From: Proteus columbae
GTDB lineage: Bacteria > Pseudomonadota > Gammaproteobacteria > Enterobacterales > Enterobacteriaceae
Reading direction: 5' to 3'
Length of the DNA: 64,000 bases
Assembly (NCBI RefSeq): GCF_002777965.1
Contig: NZ_NGVR01000009.1
Span: forward strand, 387-64,386
The notes under the pieces are model-generated. The model did no database searches. It was not told the DNA's origin and saw only the letters and a list, made by a program, of their open reading frames with translations. Below, piece by piece: positions 44,214 through 53,931 of this stretch (position 1 is its first letter; each line of letters starts with the position of its first letter). The position numbers and the translations under genes were made by a program.

Positions 44214-44648
44214 ATGCCTCAGATTAGTCGATCTGCTCTTGTCCCTTTTAGTACAGAGCAAATGTTTAAACTGGTTAATGATGTTCTTACTTATCCTGAT
44301 TTTCTACCAGGATGCGTTGGAAGTAAACTGATCAAAAGCACACCAGAAGAAATGATTGCATCAATTAACGTCTCTAAAGCGGGGATTAGTAAAACATTTA
44401 CTACCCATAACTTTTTAAAGACAAATGAACGTGTGGATATGCGTCTTGTTGATGGTCCCTTTCGTAAATTAACTGGGGGATGGGTGTTTACCGCACTTGA
44501 TGATAATGCGTGTAAGATAGAGTTTCAGCTAGACTTTGAGTTCACCAATAAATTAATTGAGTTGGCTTTTGGACGTATTTTTAAGGATTTAACGAACAAT
44601 ATGGTTCAGGCATTTACTCACAGAGCGAAAGAGATCTATCGTGACTAA
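44214..44648 (+). CDS. ratA: Ribosome association toxin RatA (START-like, CoQ10-binding type)
   Basis: 144 residues. It begins [34 protein letters not shown], the N-terminus of the polyketide-cyclase/START-like family that includes E. coli RatA (PasT) and mitochondrial Coq10. [15 protein letters not shown] and [13 protein letters not shown] follow. In E. coli it is reported to bind 50S subunits and block 70S formation; a Coq10-like role in ubiquinone function is the alternative. It overlaps ratB by 8 bp and is divergent from smpB. Confidence 0.92.
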   Translation: MPQISRSALVPFSTEQMFKLVNDVLTYPDFLPGCVGSKLIKSTPEEMIASINVSKAGISKTFTTHNFLKTNERVDMRLVDGPFRKLTGGWVFTALDDNACKIEFQLDFEFTNKLIELAFGRIFKDLTNNMVQAFTHRAKEIYRD

Positions 44649-44934
44649 AATATGGGTAGAGGTAACTTATGCGTTGCCTGACAAACAGTACCTTATCCCT
44701 GTTGAACTAACATTAGGGGATACTGTTGAACAAGCCATTATTGCTTCAAATATCTTAACGATTTGTAATGATATTGATCTGACAAAGAATAAAGTGGGTA
44801 TCTATAGTCGACCAGCAAAGTTAAGTGATAATGTGCGAGATGGTGATAGAGTTGAAATTTATCGACCTTTAATTGCTGATCCTAAAGAAATGCGTCGTAA
44901 ACGTGCTGAGAAAGCACGACAAAAAGCGGATTAA
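44641..44934 (+). CDS. ratB: RnfH-family protein RatB
   Basis: 97 residues of the ubiquitin-like RnfH/UPF0125 family: [21 protein letters not shown] at the start, [41 protein letters not shown] at the end. It is the usual second gene after ratA, here overlapping it by 8 bp. An antitoxin role toward RatA was proposed by position only and is not established. Confidence 0.92.
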   Translation: MTKIWVEVTYALPDKQYLIPVELTLGDTVEQAIIASNILTICNDIDLTKNKVGIYSRPAKLSDNVRDGDRVEIYRPLIADPKEMRRKRAEKARQKAD

Positions 44935-45047
44935 TATCATGCTGTTCGCTCCAATAGGGTGAGCATCATATGCTGCATTGATAGGACGTTTGATTACAGA
45001 CAGATATAATAAAAGACAACACTGTTATAAAGTAATTTCCCTTTATA

Positions 45048-45086
45048 TAAAAACACACCCCAACGTCAACTTTAACGTATGGGGTG
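45048..45086 (-). terminator. Terminator of bamE
   Basis: CACCCCAACGT and ACGTATGGGGTG pair with one bulge. The minus-strand reading is followed by TGTTTTTATA. It lies about 57 bp beyond the bamE stop. Confidence 0.7.
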
Positions 45087-45142
45087 CAATTCACTTTTGC
45101 CAATCTTATACAAAACTAAGCCTTCTTAGCACTGTAATCGAA

Positions 45143-45505
45143 TTACGATTTTGTTGCCGGTGCTGAGAAGTTAGGCATATTGCCTTGTTTATCAATCTTA
45201 GTCAGTATGCCATTGCTATCAAAAGTCAGGGTAAGAGTTTCTTGACGTACTTCCTGATGACCAGGCTCTTCACGGAAAACATAATACCAAGTCTGGCTTC
45301 CGAAAGGATCTTTAAGCATTGGCGTACCAAGGGCAAATTGAACTTGCTGCTGTGTCATTCCTTGCTGAACTTTTGCGACTTCGGCTGGCGTTAAATAATT
45401 TCCCTGATTGATATCTGGGTGATAAACCAGTCTCTCGAACATAGAGCAACCTGAAGTCATTACGACTAAAGATAAGGCGGCAACTTTTAACAGTTTAAAA
45501 CGCAT
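45143..45505 (-). CDS. bamE: Outer membrane assembly lipoprotein BamE (SmpA)
   Basis: 120 residues. A lipoprotein signal peptide ends at the lipobox VMTSGC, with the lipidated Cys near residue 20. The mature domain has [41 protein letters not shown] and [11 protein letters not shown], the BamE fold. It supports BamD-BamA contacts in the beta-barrel assembly machine. It lies after recN on the same strand with a 113-bp gap that contains a long inverted repeat. An extended C-terminal tail ([13 protein letters not shown]) is usual in the Enterobacterales. Confidence 0.94.
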   Translation of the reverse strand: MRFKLLKVAALSLVVMTSGCSMFERLVYHPDINQGNYLTPAEVAKVQQGMTQQQVQFALGTPMLKDPFGSQTWYYVFREEPGHQEVRQETLTLTFDSNGILTKIDKQGNMPNFSAPATKS

Positions 45506-45520
45506 GGTTATTACATTCCT

Positions 45521-45595
45521 TTTAGGGTCATAGTGACGATGATAATCGACAACGCAGCAATTGAAAACCTTTCACGCTCTGCCTATGACCCTAAA
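45521..45595. repeat. 12-bp inverted repeat in the bamE-recN gap
   Basis: TTTAGGGTCATA (45521-45532) and TATGACCCTAAA (45584-45595) are perfect complements enclosing 51 bp. The right arm lies 23 bp beyond the recN stop and the left arm 15 bp before the bamE start, so the hairpin would cover most of the bamE leader. A terminator for recN lacks a T run here. Confidence 0.6.
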
Positions 45596-45618
45596 TATCA
45601 ATAAAAGTTTGTTAATCG

Positions 45619-47280
45619 TTATGCAGCCAACAAATCTTTCGCATTTGCTAAGGTATTTTTGGTGACTTCACTGCCTGCTAATAAACGAGCGAGCTCTTGT
45701 AGACGTTCTTTTTTCGATAACAGTTTCATGGTTGTTTCAGTTTCTTCACCATTTGTCTCTTTATTAACGAAATAGTGTTGATGACCACAACCTGCAACTT
45801 GAGGTAAGTGAGTGACACACATAACTTGAGTTGATTCACCTAACTCACGGAGTAATTTACCCACAATAGCCGCTGTTGGGCCACTGATACCCACATCAAC
45901 TTCATCAAAAATAAGTGCTGGGGTATCCATTTTTTTGGCTGTGATCACTTGGATTGCGAGTGCAATACGTGATAGCTCACCGCCTGAAGCCACTTTAGAA
46001 AGTGCTTGATGAGGTTGTCCTGGGTTTGTGGTGACATTAAATTCAACTTTTGTGGCACCATCGATTTGCAGTGAGCTGTCATCAAAATAGGTATCAACAG
46101 TAAAATAACCATGTGGCATTGATAACTGATGCATACTGTTAGTGATAAGTTGGCTTAATTCATTTGCATATTGTTGGCGAACTTGATGCAATTGCTTTGC
46201 AACATCTAATGCAATTAAATGGTCAGCTTTGACTTGTTCTATTAAAGCGTCACAATCATCATTTTGACGAAGTAGGGCATTCTTCTCTTCAATTAATTGC
46301 TGATGAAGATCATAGAGTTCTTCTGGTGCAACGCGATGTTTACGTGACAAACTAATGTACTTAGACATGCGTTTTTCTACTTCAAATAAGCGATTCGGGT
46401 CCATCTCTAGGCGATCGCTATAATGACGAAGTTCATCACTCACTTCACTAATTTGAATCGTTGCTTCTTCTAACATTTCTAGTAGTGAATTGAACTGACT
46501 TTCCATAGAGGTCAGTTCAGCAATTTCATGTTTAGCTACATTGAGCATACTTAAAATATTTTGCTCTTCGTTGTCGCTTAAAATTTGTAAACTATTTTGG
46601 CTTAGCGTTAAAAACTGACCGCAGTTAGAAAGACGTTTATATTCTTGATCTAATTCTGGGTATTCGCCTTGTACTGGCTGAAATTCATTGAGTTCTTTTA
46701 AATGGTAATCAACCAGTTGCTGTCTTGCTTCTCGTTCTAAAGAGAGTTGTTGAAAAGCAGCTAAAGTTTGGCAACTTTGATGCCATGTTTGATAAGCCGA
46801 TTTCATGCTTTTTAACAAAGCCGGTTCATGGGCATAGATATCAAGCAGTTGTTTTTGATAGCGAGGTTCTAGAAGTTGTTGGTGAGCATGTTGCCCATGA
46901 ATTTGAATAAGTAAAGAACCCAGTTCTCTTAATTGTGAAAGAGGTACGGAAGTGCCGTTGATAAAACCACGAGAACGCCCATCAGCAGAGATAGTCCTTC
47001 TTAATAGGCACTCGTTATGATCATCAAGATGATGTTCTTCAAGCCAACGTTGTGCGGATGGCGTGTCGGAGAGTGTGAATCGCGCACATAAATCGGCTCT
47101 AGTTGCACCGGGGCGCACCATATTGGCATCACCACGGTTACCTAAGCATAAACCTAGTGCATCAATTGCAATAGACTTACCAGCGCCAGTTTCGCCTGTA
47201 ATGGTGGTCATGCCACCAGAGAAATCGATTTCAAGTTCACGGACTATGGCAAAATGACTAATGGTTAATTGAGTCAGCAT
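45619..47280 (-). CDS. recN: DNA repair protein RecN
   Basis: 553 residues, normal for RecN. SMC-like layout: [19 protein letters not shown], Walker [15 protein letters not shown] (about 31-44), a long coiled coil (about 150-370) and the C-terminal ATPase lobe with signature [18 protein letters not shown], Walker [10 protein letters not shown] and the switch His in [10 protein letters not shown]. It holds broken DNA together for recombinational repair. Three SOS boxes lie directly upstream. Confidence 0.96.
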   Translation of the reverse strand: MLTQLTISHFAIVRELEIDFSGGMTTITGETGAGKSIAIDALGLCLGNRGDANMVRPGATRADLCARFTLSDTPSAQRWLEEHHLDDHNECLLRRTISADGRSRGFINGTSVPLSQLRELGSLLIQIHGQHAHQQLLEPRYQKQLLDIYAHEPALLKSMKSAYQTWHQSCQTLAAFQQLSLEREARQQLVDYHLKELNEFQPVQGEYPELDQEYKRLSNCGQFLTLSQNSLQILSDNEEQNILSMLNVAKHEIAELTSMESQFNSLLEMLEEATIQISEVSDELRHYSDRLEMDPNRLFEVEKRMSKYISLSRKHRVAPEELYDLHQQLIEEKNALLRQNDDCDALIEQVKADHLIALDVAKQLHQVRQQYANELSQLITNSMHQLSMPHGYFTVDTYFDDSSLQIDGATKVEFNVTTNPGQPHQALSKVASGGELSRIALAIQVITAKKMDTPALIFDEVDVGISGPTAAIVGKLLRELGESTQVMCVTHLPQVAGCGHQHYFVNKETNGEETETTMKLLSKKERLQELARLLAGSEVTKNTLANAKDLLAA

Positions 47281-47290
47281 AGTGCCTCTC

Positions 47291-47346
47291 CTGTGTATAA
47301 AAACATATCTGTAATTACATACAGTATAAACTGGTTTTTTATACAG
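47291..47346 (-). promoter_or_regulatory. Three LexA (SOS) boxes upstream of recN
   Basis: CTGT-N8-ACAG is perfect at 47309-47324. Two one-mismatch copies flank it: CTGT-N8-ACAT at 47291-47306 and CTGG-N8-ACAG at 47331-47346. Multiple boxes are known for E. coli recN, one of the most strongly SOS-controlled genes. The first box begins 10 bp before the start codon. Confidence 0.85.
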
Positions 47347-47367
47347 TAAAGTAGTGAGGCAAAAAAA

Positions 47368-48267
47368 TTAAAACATTTTTTTCGACCAACCTAATTTTGA
47401 GCTGAGTGTATTAAAATAATTGTAATCAGTCGGGTGAACTAAATTGAGTTTTTGACGACTTCTTTTAATAATAACTTCATCACCTTCTTTAATTGGTAAC
47501 ACTAATTGGCTATCGCAACTGACTTCATAATCGATATTTGTTTGTGAGAATTTTAAACGAATTTGGCTATCACAGCTGATAACTAAAGGACGTGCTGATA
47601 AGGTATGTGGAAACATAGGCACAAGTGCAATAGCATCAAGATTTGGGGTTAAAATAGGACCACCCGCAGAAAGTGAATAGGCCGTTGATCCCGTAGGTGT
47701 TGCAATAATTAAGCCATCAGAACGTTGAGAGAAAGCAAAGCGATCATCAATGTAAACTTCAAACTCAATCATATGAGCAACTTTACCAGGATGAAGCACG
47801 ACTTCATTGATTGCTGTACCAATGCGATTTCTTTGACCTTCAGCACAGACGCGTGCTTCAAGTAAAAAACGCTTTTCTTCATGATAGTGTCCAGCTAACA
47901 CATTGGTTAATTGCTGTAAGGCATTATCAGGATCAAGGTCAGTAAGAAAGCCTAAATTACCCCGGTTAACTCCAATCACTTTGATATTATAACGAGATAA
48001 AACGCGTGCAGCGCCAAGCATATTGCCATCACCACCAACAACAATGACAAGATCAGCAACTTTGCCAACTTGTGTTAAATCACCGGTTTGTGCATTTTCT
48101 AGTTTTAGTTCTTGAGCAACTTGTGTATCAATAATAACGTCATAGCCTTGAGCCAATAGCCAATGATAGAGCATTTCATGAGTTGAAATTGCTTCAGGGT
48201 GGCGTGGATGGCCAACAATGCCAATGCATTTAAAGTGTTTTTCTTCCGTTACGGTATTATCTGGCAT
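47368..48267 (-). CDS. nadK: NAD kinase NadK
   Basis: 299 residues from the ATG at 48267, chosen because GAGGG precedes it; a TTG at 48291 would be upstream of that box and overlaps the grpE promoter. Motifs: [13 protein letters not shown], the GGDGN loop ([15 protein letters not shown]), [11 protein letters not shown] and [16 protein letters not shown]. It phosphorylates NAD to NADP using ATP. It is divergent from grpE, the standard arrangement. Confidence 0.96.
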   Translation of the reverse strand: MPDNTVTEEKHFKCIGIVGHPRHPEAISTHEMLYHWLLAQGYDVIIDTQVAQELKLENAQTGDLTQVGKVADLVIVVGGDGNMLGAARVLSRYNIKVIGVNRGNLGFLTDLDPDNALQQLTNVLAGHYHEEKRFLLEARVCAEGQRNRIGTAINEVVLHPGKVAHMIEFEVYIDDRFAFSQRSDGLIIATPTGSTAYSLSAGGPILTPNLDAIALVPMFPHTLSARPLVISCDSQIRLKFSQTNIDYEVSCDSQLVLPIKEGDEVIIKRSRQKLNLVHPTDYNYFNTLSSKLGWSKKMF

Positions 48268-48294
48268 TTTTTTACCCTCGTTTTGCGCCAATTC

Positions 48295-48322
48295 CTTGAA
48301 ACCCGTTTATTGATCCCCATAA
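48295..48322 (+). promoter_or_regulatory. Heat-shock (sigma-32) promoter of grpE
   Basis: CTTGAAA (48295-48301), a 13-bp spacer and CCCCATAA (48315-48322) follow the consensus CTTGAAA-N11-15-CCCCATnT almost exactly. It lies about 45 bp before the grpE start. Confidence 0.88.
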
Positions 48323-48367
48323 TAAACTAAATATGAAGATGAATACCAAAACTACGCGGAGATGTTC

Positions 48368-48979
48368 ATGAGTAGTAAAGAACAAAATGTACATGAAGAG
48401 CAAGTCTCAAAAGAAAAAGAAGGAATGGAATCTGCAATGAATGAGTCTCAAGAGCCAACAATGACCGAAGAAGCACAAGCGGATTTTAATGCTCAAGCTG
48501 AATTAGTGGAAGCATTAGCGCGTGTTGATTCTCTCGAAAAACAACTTGAGCAATCTCAAAAGACAGAGCGTGAAGCAATGATCCGTGCTCAAGCTGAAAT
48601 TGAGAACATTCGTCGTCGTACTCAACAAGATGTTGAGAAAGCACATAAATTTGCGCTTGAGAAATTTTCTAATGAGTTACTGCCTGTACTCGATAATTTA
48701 GAGCGTGCTTTATCTGCGGCCGATCATGAAAATGAATCATTAAAGCCAATGATTGAAGGGTTAGAATTAACACTGAAATCATTTTTAGATGCTGTTCGTA
48801 AATTTGGTATCGAAGTGGTTGAAGAAAAAAATGTGGTATTTAACCCTGAAGTTCACCAAGCGATGACTTTAATTGATAGCCCAGCACATGACTCTAATCA
48901 TGTTGTTGATGTTATGCAAAAAGGATATACCTTAAATGGTCGTCTATTGCGCCCAGCTATGGTTATCGTTTCTAAATAA
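48368..48979 (+). CDS. grpE: Nucleotide exchange factor GrpE
   Basis: 203 residues from the second of two nearby ATGs (48368): GGAG at 48358-48361 touches the first ATG (48362) but is 6 bases from the second, and the protein then starts MSSKEQN as usual. An acidic disordered N-terminus is followed by the long helix (RDSLEKQ-type region, [21 protein letters not shown]), the conserved [20 protein letters not shown], and the beta-wing with [10 protein letters not shown] and [18 protein letters not shown]. It releases ADP from DnaK. Confidence 0.96.
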   Translation: MSSKEQNVHEEQVSKEKEGMESAMNESQEPTMTEEAQADFNAQAELVEALARVDSLEKQLEQSQKTEREAMIRAQAEIENIRRRTQQDVEKAHKFALEKFSNELLPVLDNLERALSAADHENESLKPMIEGLELTLKSFLDAVRKFGIEVVEEKNVVFNPEVHQAMTLIDSPAHDSNHVVDVMQKGYTLNGRLLRPAMVIVSK

Positions 48980-49030
48980 TATCGATAAAACATTCGTTAT
49001 CACATGAGTTATTACATGTAGATAAAGTAA

Positions 49031-49080
49031 ACCGCACAATATGAAGATTATTTAATATTCTTGTTATTGTGCGGTTTTAT
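49031..49080 (+). terminator. Terminator of grpE
   Basis: ACCGCACAATA and TATTGTGCGGT form a perfect 11-bp stem around a 23-base loop, followed by TTTATGTTTTAT. It may also end the convergent ung transcript. Confidence 0.75.
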
Positions 49081-49096
49081 GTTTTATAGGGTGATT

Positions 49097-49777
49097 TTAT
49101 TCAATGGGATCAAGATGCCAATTGATTGGTGTGCGGCCTTGCTGCTGTAAAATATCGTTGGCTTGTTTAAAATGACCACAACCTAAAAAGCCTCTATGGG
49201 CTGAAAGCGGGGATGGATGAGGTGCTTTTAAAATAACGTGTTTATTTGTATCAATAAAACGTCCTTTTTTCTGAGCATGAGCGCCCCACAGTAAGAAAAT
49301 AACCCCATCTCTACGCTGGTTGATCTGTTCAATTACTGCGTCAGTAAAGATTTCCCAACCATAGTTAGCGTGAGAATGTGCTTGGCCTTTCTCTACCGTC
49401 AATACGGTATTAAGTAATAAAACGCCTTGTTTTGCCCAGCTTTCTAAATAGCCGTGGTTAGGGCGTTTAAAATCAGGGTACTCTTTTTCAAGCTCTTTAT
49501 ACATATTGACTAATGAAGGTGGTGCTGGCACGCCTGGTCGCACTGAAAAAGAGAGTCCATGTGCTTGATTAGGGCCATGGTAAGGATCTTGCCCCAAAAT
49601 AACTACATTCACATTATCAAAAGGCGTAAAACGAAAAGCATTAAAAATATCTTCTTGAGGAGGATAAACAATTTTACCTGCGGCTCTTTGTTGTGCGACT
49701 TGAGACATAATTTGATGAAAGTAAGGCTTCTCTTTTTCAGCGCCTATCACATCATGCCAAGTTAATGGTGTAGTCAT
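49097..49777 (-). CDS. ung: Uracil-DNA glycosylase, family 1
   Basis: 226 residues. The water-activating loop [18 protein letters not shown] (about 61-78), the motif [16 protein letters not shown], the segment [13 protein letters not shown] and the DNA-intercalation loop [17 protein letters not shown] are all intact. It removes uracil from DNA at the start of base-excision repair. It lies convergent with grpE and divergent from grcA. Confidence 0.97.
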   Translation of the reverse strand: MTTPLTWHDVIGAEKEKPYFHQIMSQVAQQRAAGKIVYPPQEDIFNAFRFTPFDNVNVVILGQDPYHGPNQAHGLSFSVRPGVPAPPSLVNMYKELEKEYPDFKRPNHGYLESWAKQGVLLLNTVLTVEKGQAHSHANYGWEIFTDAVIEQINQRRDGVIFLLWGAHAQKKGRFIDTNKHVILKAPHPSPLSAHRGFLGCGHFKQANDILQQQGRTPINWHLDPIE

Positions 49778-49931
49778 AACCTAAAATCCTTGTTGATATC
49801 TTATAGTGCCTAAGCTTACCGATTTCATCAGGGGAATGAAAATATTACGGACTAAAAATAAAAATTAATTGATTTCTCAACTTTTATTTGAAAATTTACA
49901 AAAAAAATTGCAAATTAGCGATAAATGATTA

Positions 49932-50026
49932 TTGATTTAAAACAACACTTTGCACCTTATGAGGTAAAGTGCTTATGAATTTTATTGATATTTATCAAAG
50001 AATGACACCATTTATACTGGTATATA
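49932..50026 (+). promoter_or_regulatory. Tandem FNR boxes and promoter of grcA
   Basis: A perfect FNR box TTGAT-ATTT-ATCAA lies at 49985-49998. A one-mismatch copy TTGAT-TTAA-AACAA lies at 49932-49945, 53 bp upstream. A -10 box TATATA at 50021-50026 puts the start near 50032, so the boxes are centred near -40 and -93. The same two-site layout is known for E. coli yfiD, which anaerobiosis activates through FNR. Confidence 0.85.
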
Positions 50027-50111
50027 AGTAGACAGAAACATTGGTTAGACCAAATACCCAAGTTCTGATATGAGATTAGAATTTGATTTTGCGCCCAAAT
50101 TGGAGGTCGAA

Positions 50112-50495
50112 ATGATTACTGGTATCCAAATTACTAAAGCTGATAACGATGATTTATTACACTCTTTCTGGTTATTAGATGATGAAAACGGCGAAGCTCG
50201 TTGCATCTGTGCTAAAAAAGGCTTTGAAGAAGGCCAAGTGATTAACCGTAAAGAGTTAGGCAATATCGAATACCGTGAAGTGCCTGTAGAATCTAAACCG
50301 GTTGTTCGTGTAGAAGGTGGTCAACACCTTAACGTTAACGTATTAAGCCGTGAAACACTGGAAGATGCTGTTAACAATCCTGAGAAATATCCTCAATTAA
50401 CTATTCGTGTTTCTGGTTATGCAGTGCGTTTTAACTCACTGACTCCAGAACAACAACGTGATGTTATTACTCGTACTTTCACAGAAAGCCTGTAA
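50112..50495 (+). CDS. grcA: Autonomous glycyl radical cofactor GrcA (YfiD)
   Basis: 127 residues from the ATG at 50112, with GGAGG 6 bases upstream; an in-frame ATG at 50070 would add residues absent from the family. The C-terminus carries the glycyl radical motif [20 protein letters not shown], with the radical Gly in SGYA. It can replace the damaged C-terminal part of pyruvate formate-lyase and restore activity. Anaerobic control by FNR is indicated by the two sites upstream, and a good terminator follows. Confidence 0.96.
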   Translation: MITGIQITKADNDDLLHSFWLLDDENGEARCICAKKGFEEGQVINRKELGNIEYREVPVESKPVVRVEGGQHLNVNVLSRETLEDAVNNPEKYPQLTIRVSGYAVRFNSLTPEQQRDVITRTFTESL

Positions 50496-50524
50496 TCTTC
50501 ACTAAAGCAATAAGTTAATAATGA

Positions 50525-50553
50525 GCTCGATATGAAAATATCGGGCTTTTTTT
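50525..50553 (+). terminator. Terminator of grcA
   Basis: GCTCGATAT and ATATCGGGC (one G-T pair) around GAAA, followed by seven T residues. Confidence 0.82.
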
Positions 50554-50574
50554 CTATAATAGAAGAAAAAAGAT

Positions 50575-50613
50575 AAAAAACCGTAACTATATTATATAGC
50601 TACGGTTTTTTTA
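50575..50613. terminator. Terminator of srmB, bidirectional
   Basis: AAAAAACCGTA and TACGGTTTTTT enclose a weaker inner TATA stem. The symmetrical A and T runs suit transcripts from both the grcA and srmB sides. Confidence 0.8.
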
Positions 50614-50634
50614 TAAGATCAGAAAGTGTACAAA

Positions 50635-51999
50635 TTATTCGTTATCAGTATTCGTTTCTTTTGTTGGTGCAGTAGGCGCAACATTTTTTTCTGTATGCTC
50701 AGCAACTGCTTTGCGACGTTTACCAATATTTTTACGATCGCGAGTCCGCACTTTTTCTTTAACTGCTTTTTTCTCTTCTTCTTTTTTCGCTTTGCGTTTA
50801 GCAAGTACTTTTTTAGAAGGTTTGAATGTTGCTTTCAAGCTTGGTGCTTTGGTTTCTGGACGTAGTTCAGCAACAACACGATATTTAATTGGCTCTTGAA
50901 CGTAACGGCCAATTTTCCCTAATAATGGGTGGTCGTGAGCTTCAACTAATGAAATTGCGATACCTTTACGACCTGCGCGTCCTGTACGACCAATACGATG
51001 CAAGTAAACATCGGCAGTACGAGGTAAGTCAAAGTTGAAAACGTGTGTGATGTCATCTAGATCAAGACCACGAGAAGCAACGTCTGTGGCAATAAGCACA
51101 TTCATTTTGCCTGATTCTAAACGTTTGATCGCATCGTTACGCTGTGTTTGCGCCATTTCACCTTCAAGGTAGCTACATTTAATACCTTGTTTTTCTAACG
51201 CAGTGACAAGCTCTCTTACACGCTCTCTTTTACGAACAAAGACAATCGATTTTTTAACATCGTCTTGCTTCAGTAATGCAGCAAGTAACGCTGTTTTATG
51301 TTCGAGATTATCAGCATGATAATAGAACTGTTGAATTTTTTTACGTTCACGGCGAGATGGATCAGCATTAAGCTCAACAGGTTCGTTGAGGATACGCTGT
51401 GCAAAATCAATAACCGCATTACCTTCCAGTGTTGCAGAGAACAGTAATGTTTGTTTGCGCCAGCGAGTTTCGCCTGCAATAGTTTCGATATCGTTAGCGA
51501 AACCCATATCTAACATGCGGTCTGCTTCATCTAAAATCAGCATTTCCACTGCACGGCAGTCAAAGTTTTCTTCTTTGATGTACTGTAATAAACGACCAGT
51601 TGTCGCAACAACGATATCTTGGTTCTCACTGAAGACTTCAGCGTGATTCATATAAGCAACACCGCCCGTGATTGTGGCGATATCTAAATGTGTGTGCGCA
51701 CATAATTCTTTTGCCTGTTCAGCAACTTGCATGGCAAGTTCGCGTGTTGGTGTCAGGATAAGAATACGTGGCGGGCCTGATTTTTTACGTGGATAATCAA
51801 GCAAGTGTTGAATTGCTGGAAGCAAAAAGGCCGCAGTTTTCCCTGTGCCTGTTGGCGCAGAGCCTAAAATATCGCGTCCATCCATTGCAGCAGGAATTGC
51901 ATCTGCTTGAATAGCAGTAGGACGTTGATATCCTTTTTCTTCTAATGCGGTCAATAAACTTTCATCAAGTTCAAGACTGGAAAATGTCGTGGCTGTCAT
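50635..51999 (-). CDS. srmB: ATP-dependent RNA helicase SrmB
   Basis: 454 residues. DEAD-box motifs: Q motif near RPTAIQADAIP, motif I APTGTGKTAA, PTRELAMQ, motif II DEADRMLDMGF, SATLEG, IVFVRKRERV, ATDVASRGLDL and HRIGRTGRAGRKG. The basic C-terminal tail (about 370-454) is rich in Lys, Arg and Glu, and longer than in E. coli SrmB (444 residues). It acts early in 50S ribosome assembly. Its position beside trmN6 (yfiC), with which it is divergent, is the conserved order. Confidence 0.93.
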   Translation of the reverse strand: MTATTFSSLELDESLLTALEEKGYQRPTAIQADAIPAAMDGRDILGSAPTGTGKTAAFLLPAIQHLLDYPRKKSGPPRILILTPTRELAMQVAEQAKELCAHTHLDIATITGGVAYMNHAEVFSENQDIVVATTGRLLQYIKEENFDCRAVEMLILDEADRMLDMGFANDIETIAGETRWRKQTLLFSATLEGNAVIDFAQRILNEPVELNADPSRRERKKIQQFYYHADNLEHKTALLAALLKQDDVKKSIVFVRKRERVRELVTALEKQGIKCSYLEGEMAQTQRNDAIKRLESGKMNVLIATDVASRGLDLDDITHVFNFDLPRTADVYLHRIGRTGRAGRKGIAISLVEAHDHPLLGKIGRYVQEPIKYRVVAELRPETKAPSLKATFKPSKKVLAKRKAKKEEEKKAVKEKVRTRDRKNIGKRRKAVAEHTEKNVAPTAPTKETNTDNE

Positions 52000-52263
52000 T
52001 GTATACCTCTGTTTAGGGCGCGGATTTTGACATTATCCCCCGCTAAAAGCCAGAGGATTTACCGCTATCACATTATATATTACCGATAGACGAAGGTATT
52101 CGTTGTTTTTAGGCTTAATCTAAATAAGCGTGCATCGTATACAAATAGTTTAATGTTAAGATAGGGGCTGTAGAAACGTTATCTTACCATATATCTCTTT
52201 TTTCGTGACATGCTTGATAAGCAATAAAAAAGAGATTGCTGTACAAATCAATAGAGCCAATAG

Positions 52264-53019
52264 ATGAATCAAAAGAAAGTGAAAAAAGCAGGATTACGCA
52301 AAGGTGGTTTTACATTTAAACAATTTTTTGTTGCTCATGATAAGTGTGAAATGAAAGTGGGTACAGATGGTGTTTTATTAGGGGCCTGGGCACCTATCGA
52401 TAATGTAAAAAGAGCACTTGATATTGGTACGGGAAGTGGACTAATTGCATTAATGCTCGCTCAACGAGCGAATAAAATTGAGTGTATTGATGGCATTGAG
52501 CTTGATGAGAAAGCAGCATTACAAGCTACGGAAAATGCCCAAGAGTCACAATGGCATTCATTTATTCATATCTATCATAGTGATATTCATCATTATGCAG
52601 AGCAAGCGCAAAACAAGTATGATTTGATTGTTAGTAATCCTCCTTATTTTGAGCCAGCAATTGCTTGTCGTAATGACATTCGTGAGCAAGCACGATATAC
52701 CAAAACCTTAACGCATGAGGGATTGCTGGATAGTGCGCAATCACTTATCACCGAAGATGGTTTGTTCTGTGTTGTATTACCTTATTCTATTGGTGAGCAA
52801 TTTATTGAAATTGCAGAAAAAAAAGAGTGGAATGTTGCAAAACGCGTTAATATTAAAGACAGTGCAGATAAACCTTATCATCGAATTTTGTTAGCATTTC
52901 AAAGACAAAATCAAGGCAGTGTTGCATGTAGTATAGACGAACTTATTATTCGTAATAACGAAGGGCACTATACTGATAAGTTCCAATCTTGGGTGACTGA
53001 CTTTTATTTATATTATTAA
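52264..53019 (+). CDS. trmN6: tRNA1(Val) (adenine37-N6)-methyltransferase TrmN6 (YfiC)
   Basis: 251 residues. It begins with a basic stretch, then GGFTFKQFFVAHDKCEMKVGTDGVLLGAW, the SAM loop LDIGTGSGLIALMLAQR (about 60-76), and the N6-adenine catalytic motif SNPPYFEPA (about 128-136). The family modifies A37 next to the anticodon of tRNA-Val1. It is divergent from srmB, as in other enteric bacteria. Confidence 0.93.
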   Translation: MNQKKVKKAGLRKGGFTFKQFFVAHDKCEMKVGTDGVLLGAWAPIDNVKRALDIGTGSGLIALMLAQRANKIECIDGIELDEKAALQATENAQESQWHSFIHIYHSDIHHYAEQAQNKYDLIVSNPPYFEPAIACRNDIREQARYTKTLTHEGLLDSAQSLITEDGLFCVVLPYSIGEQFIEIAEKKEWNVAKRVNIKDSADKPYHRILLAFQRQNQGSVACSIDELIIRNNEGHYTDKFQSWVTDFYLYY

Positions 53020-53189
53020 ATCTATATTTAATAATATCTTGTTTAAGATAATATATATTGTTGTAAGTAATCGTATATATTTAAATAATATCATTGTGTT
53101 ATCGTTTTTTTATTGGCAAATTGCATTTTGGTTGGGTGATCACCATGATGATTTTTTTGTGATTCATCTCTTAAAATAATGATTGAATT

Positions 53190-53216
53190 GAACTTCATAC
53201 TATTTTTGCGCTCTAA
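53190..53216 (+). promoter_or_regulatory. Sigma-E promoter of rpoE (autoregulation)
   Basis: GAACTT (53190-53195), a 16-bp spacer and TCTAA (53212-53216) match the sigma-E consensus (GGAACTT-N15-16-TCTGA/TCTAA). It lies about 90 bp before rpoE, as in E. coli where rpoE activates its own operon. Confidence 0.75.
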
Positions 53217-53314
53217 GTCTTGTAGCTCATAAAACGAGAAGGAATAACGAGAGTAAATATGACGGAGTCATTTAAAAATAGTGTGAAGCTTGACTTCGGG
53301 AGAGTCCATCTCTA

Positions 53315-53893
53315 ATGAGCGAGCAGTTAACGGACCAAATGTTGGTTGAAAAGGTACAAAATGGTGACCAGAAAGCCTTTAATCTGCTGGTCATCCGCTA
53401 TCAACACAAGGTAGCAAGCCTGATTTCCCGTTATGTACCACAGGGTGATGTACCAGATGTTTCGCAAGAAGCCTTTATTAAAGCTTATCGTGCCATTGGT
53501 TCTTTCCGTGGAGATAGTGCTTTTTATACATGGCTTTATCGCATTGCTGTGAATACAGCAAAAAATTATCTGGTCGCACAGGGGCGACGTCCGCCTTCGA
53601 ATGATTTAGATGCGAGTGATGTTGAAAATTTCGAATCACCTAATGCACTAAAAGAAATTTCGAACCCTGAGAATTTAATGTTGTCTGAAGAGTTACGGAG
53701 AGTGGTTTTTCACACCATAGAGTCATTACCTGAAGATTTAAGGGTTGCTATTACACTTCGGGAACTTGACGGGCTAAGCTATGAAGAGATAGCGGTCATT
53801 ATGGATTGCCCTGTCGGAACAGTACGTTCACGAATTTTTAGGGCGCGAGAAGCTATTGATAATAAGGTTCAACCATTAATACAAGAGTTTTAA
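53315..53893 (+). CDS. rpoE: RNA polymerase sigma-E factor RpoE
   Basis: 192 residues. Region 2 (DQKAFNLLVIRYQHKVASLISRYV, DVSQEAFIKAYRAIGSFRGDSAFYTWLYRIAVNTAKNYL) and region 4 (LPEDLRVAITLRELDGLSYEEIAVIMDCPVGTVRSRIFRARE) are complete, with a short linker. This is an ECF sigma factor for envelope stress, released when RseA is cleaved. It starts the operon rpoE-rseA-rseB-rseC, and rseA follows 38 bp later. Confidence 0.97.
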   Translation: MSEQLTDQMLVEKVQNGDQKAFNLLVIRYQHKVASLISRYVPQGDVPDVSQEAFIKAYRAIGSFRGDSAFYTWLYRIAVNTAKNYLVAQGRRPPSNDLDASDVENFESPNALKEISNPENLMLSEELRRVVFHTIESLPEDLRVAITLRELDGLSYEEIAVIMDCPVGTVRSRIFRAREAIDNKVQPLIQEF

Positions 53894-53931
53894 TTGTGGG
53901 TGAACCATCATTGACTGAAGGGTACTTTTAC

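Noticed and set aside
50619-50804. Lys-rich open frame within the srmB tail, minus strand
   Set aside because: It is an out-of-frame reading of the basic srmB C-terminus, with no ribosome-binding site.
53010-53037. 12-bp perfect inverted repeat of A and T only after trmN6
   Set aside because: Purely AT composition makes this likely by chance, and there is no stable GC core for a terminator.
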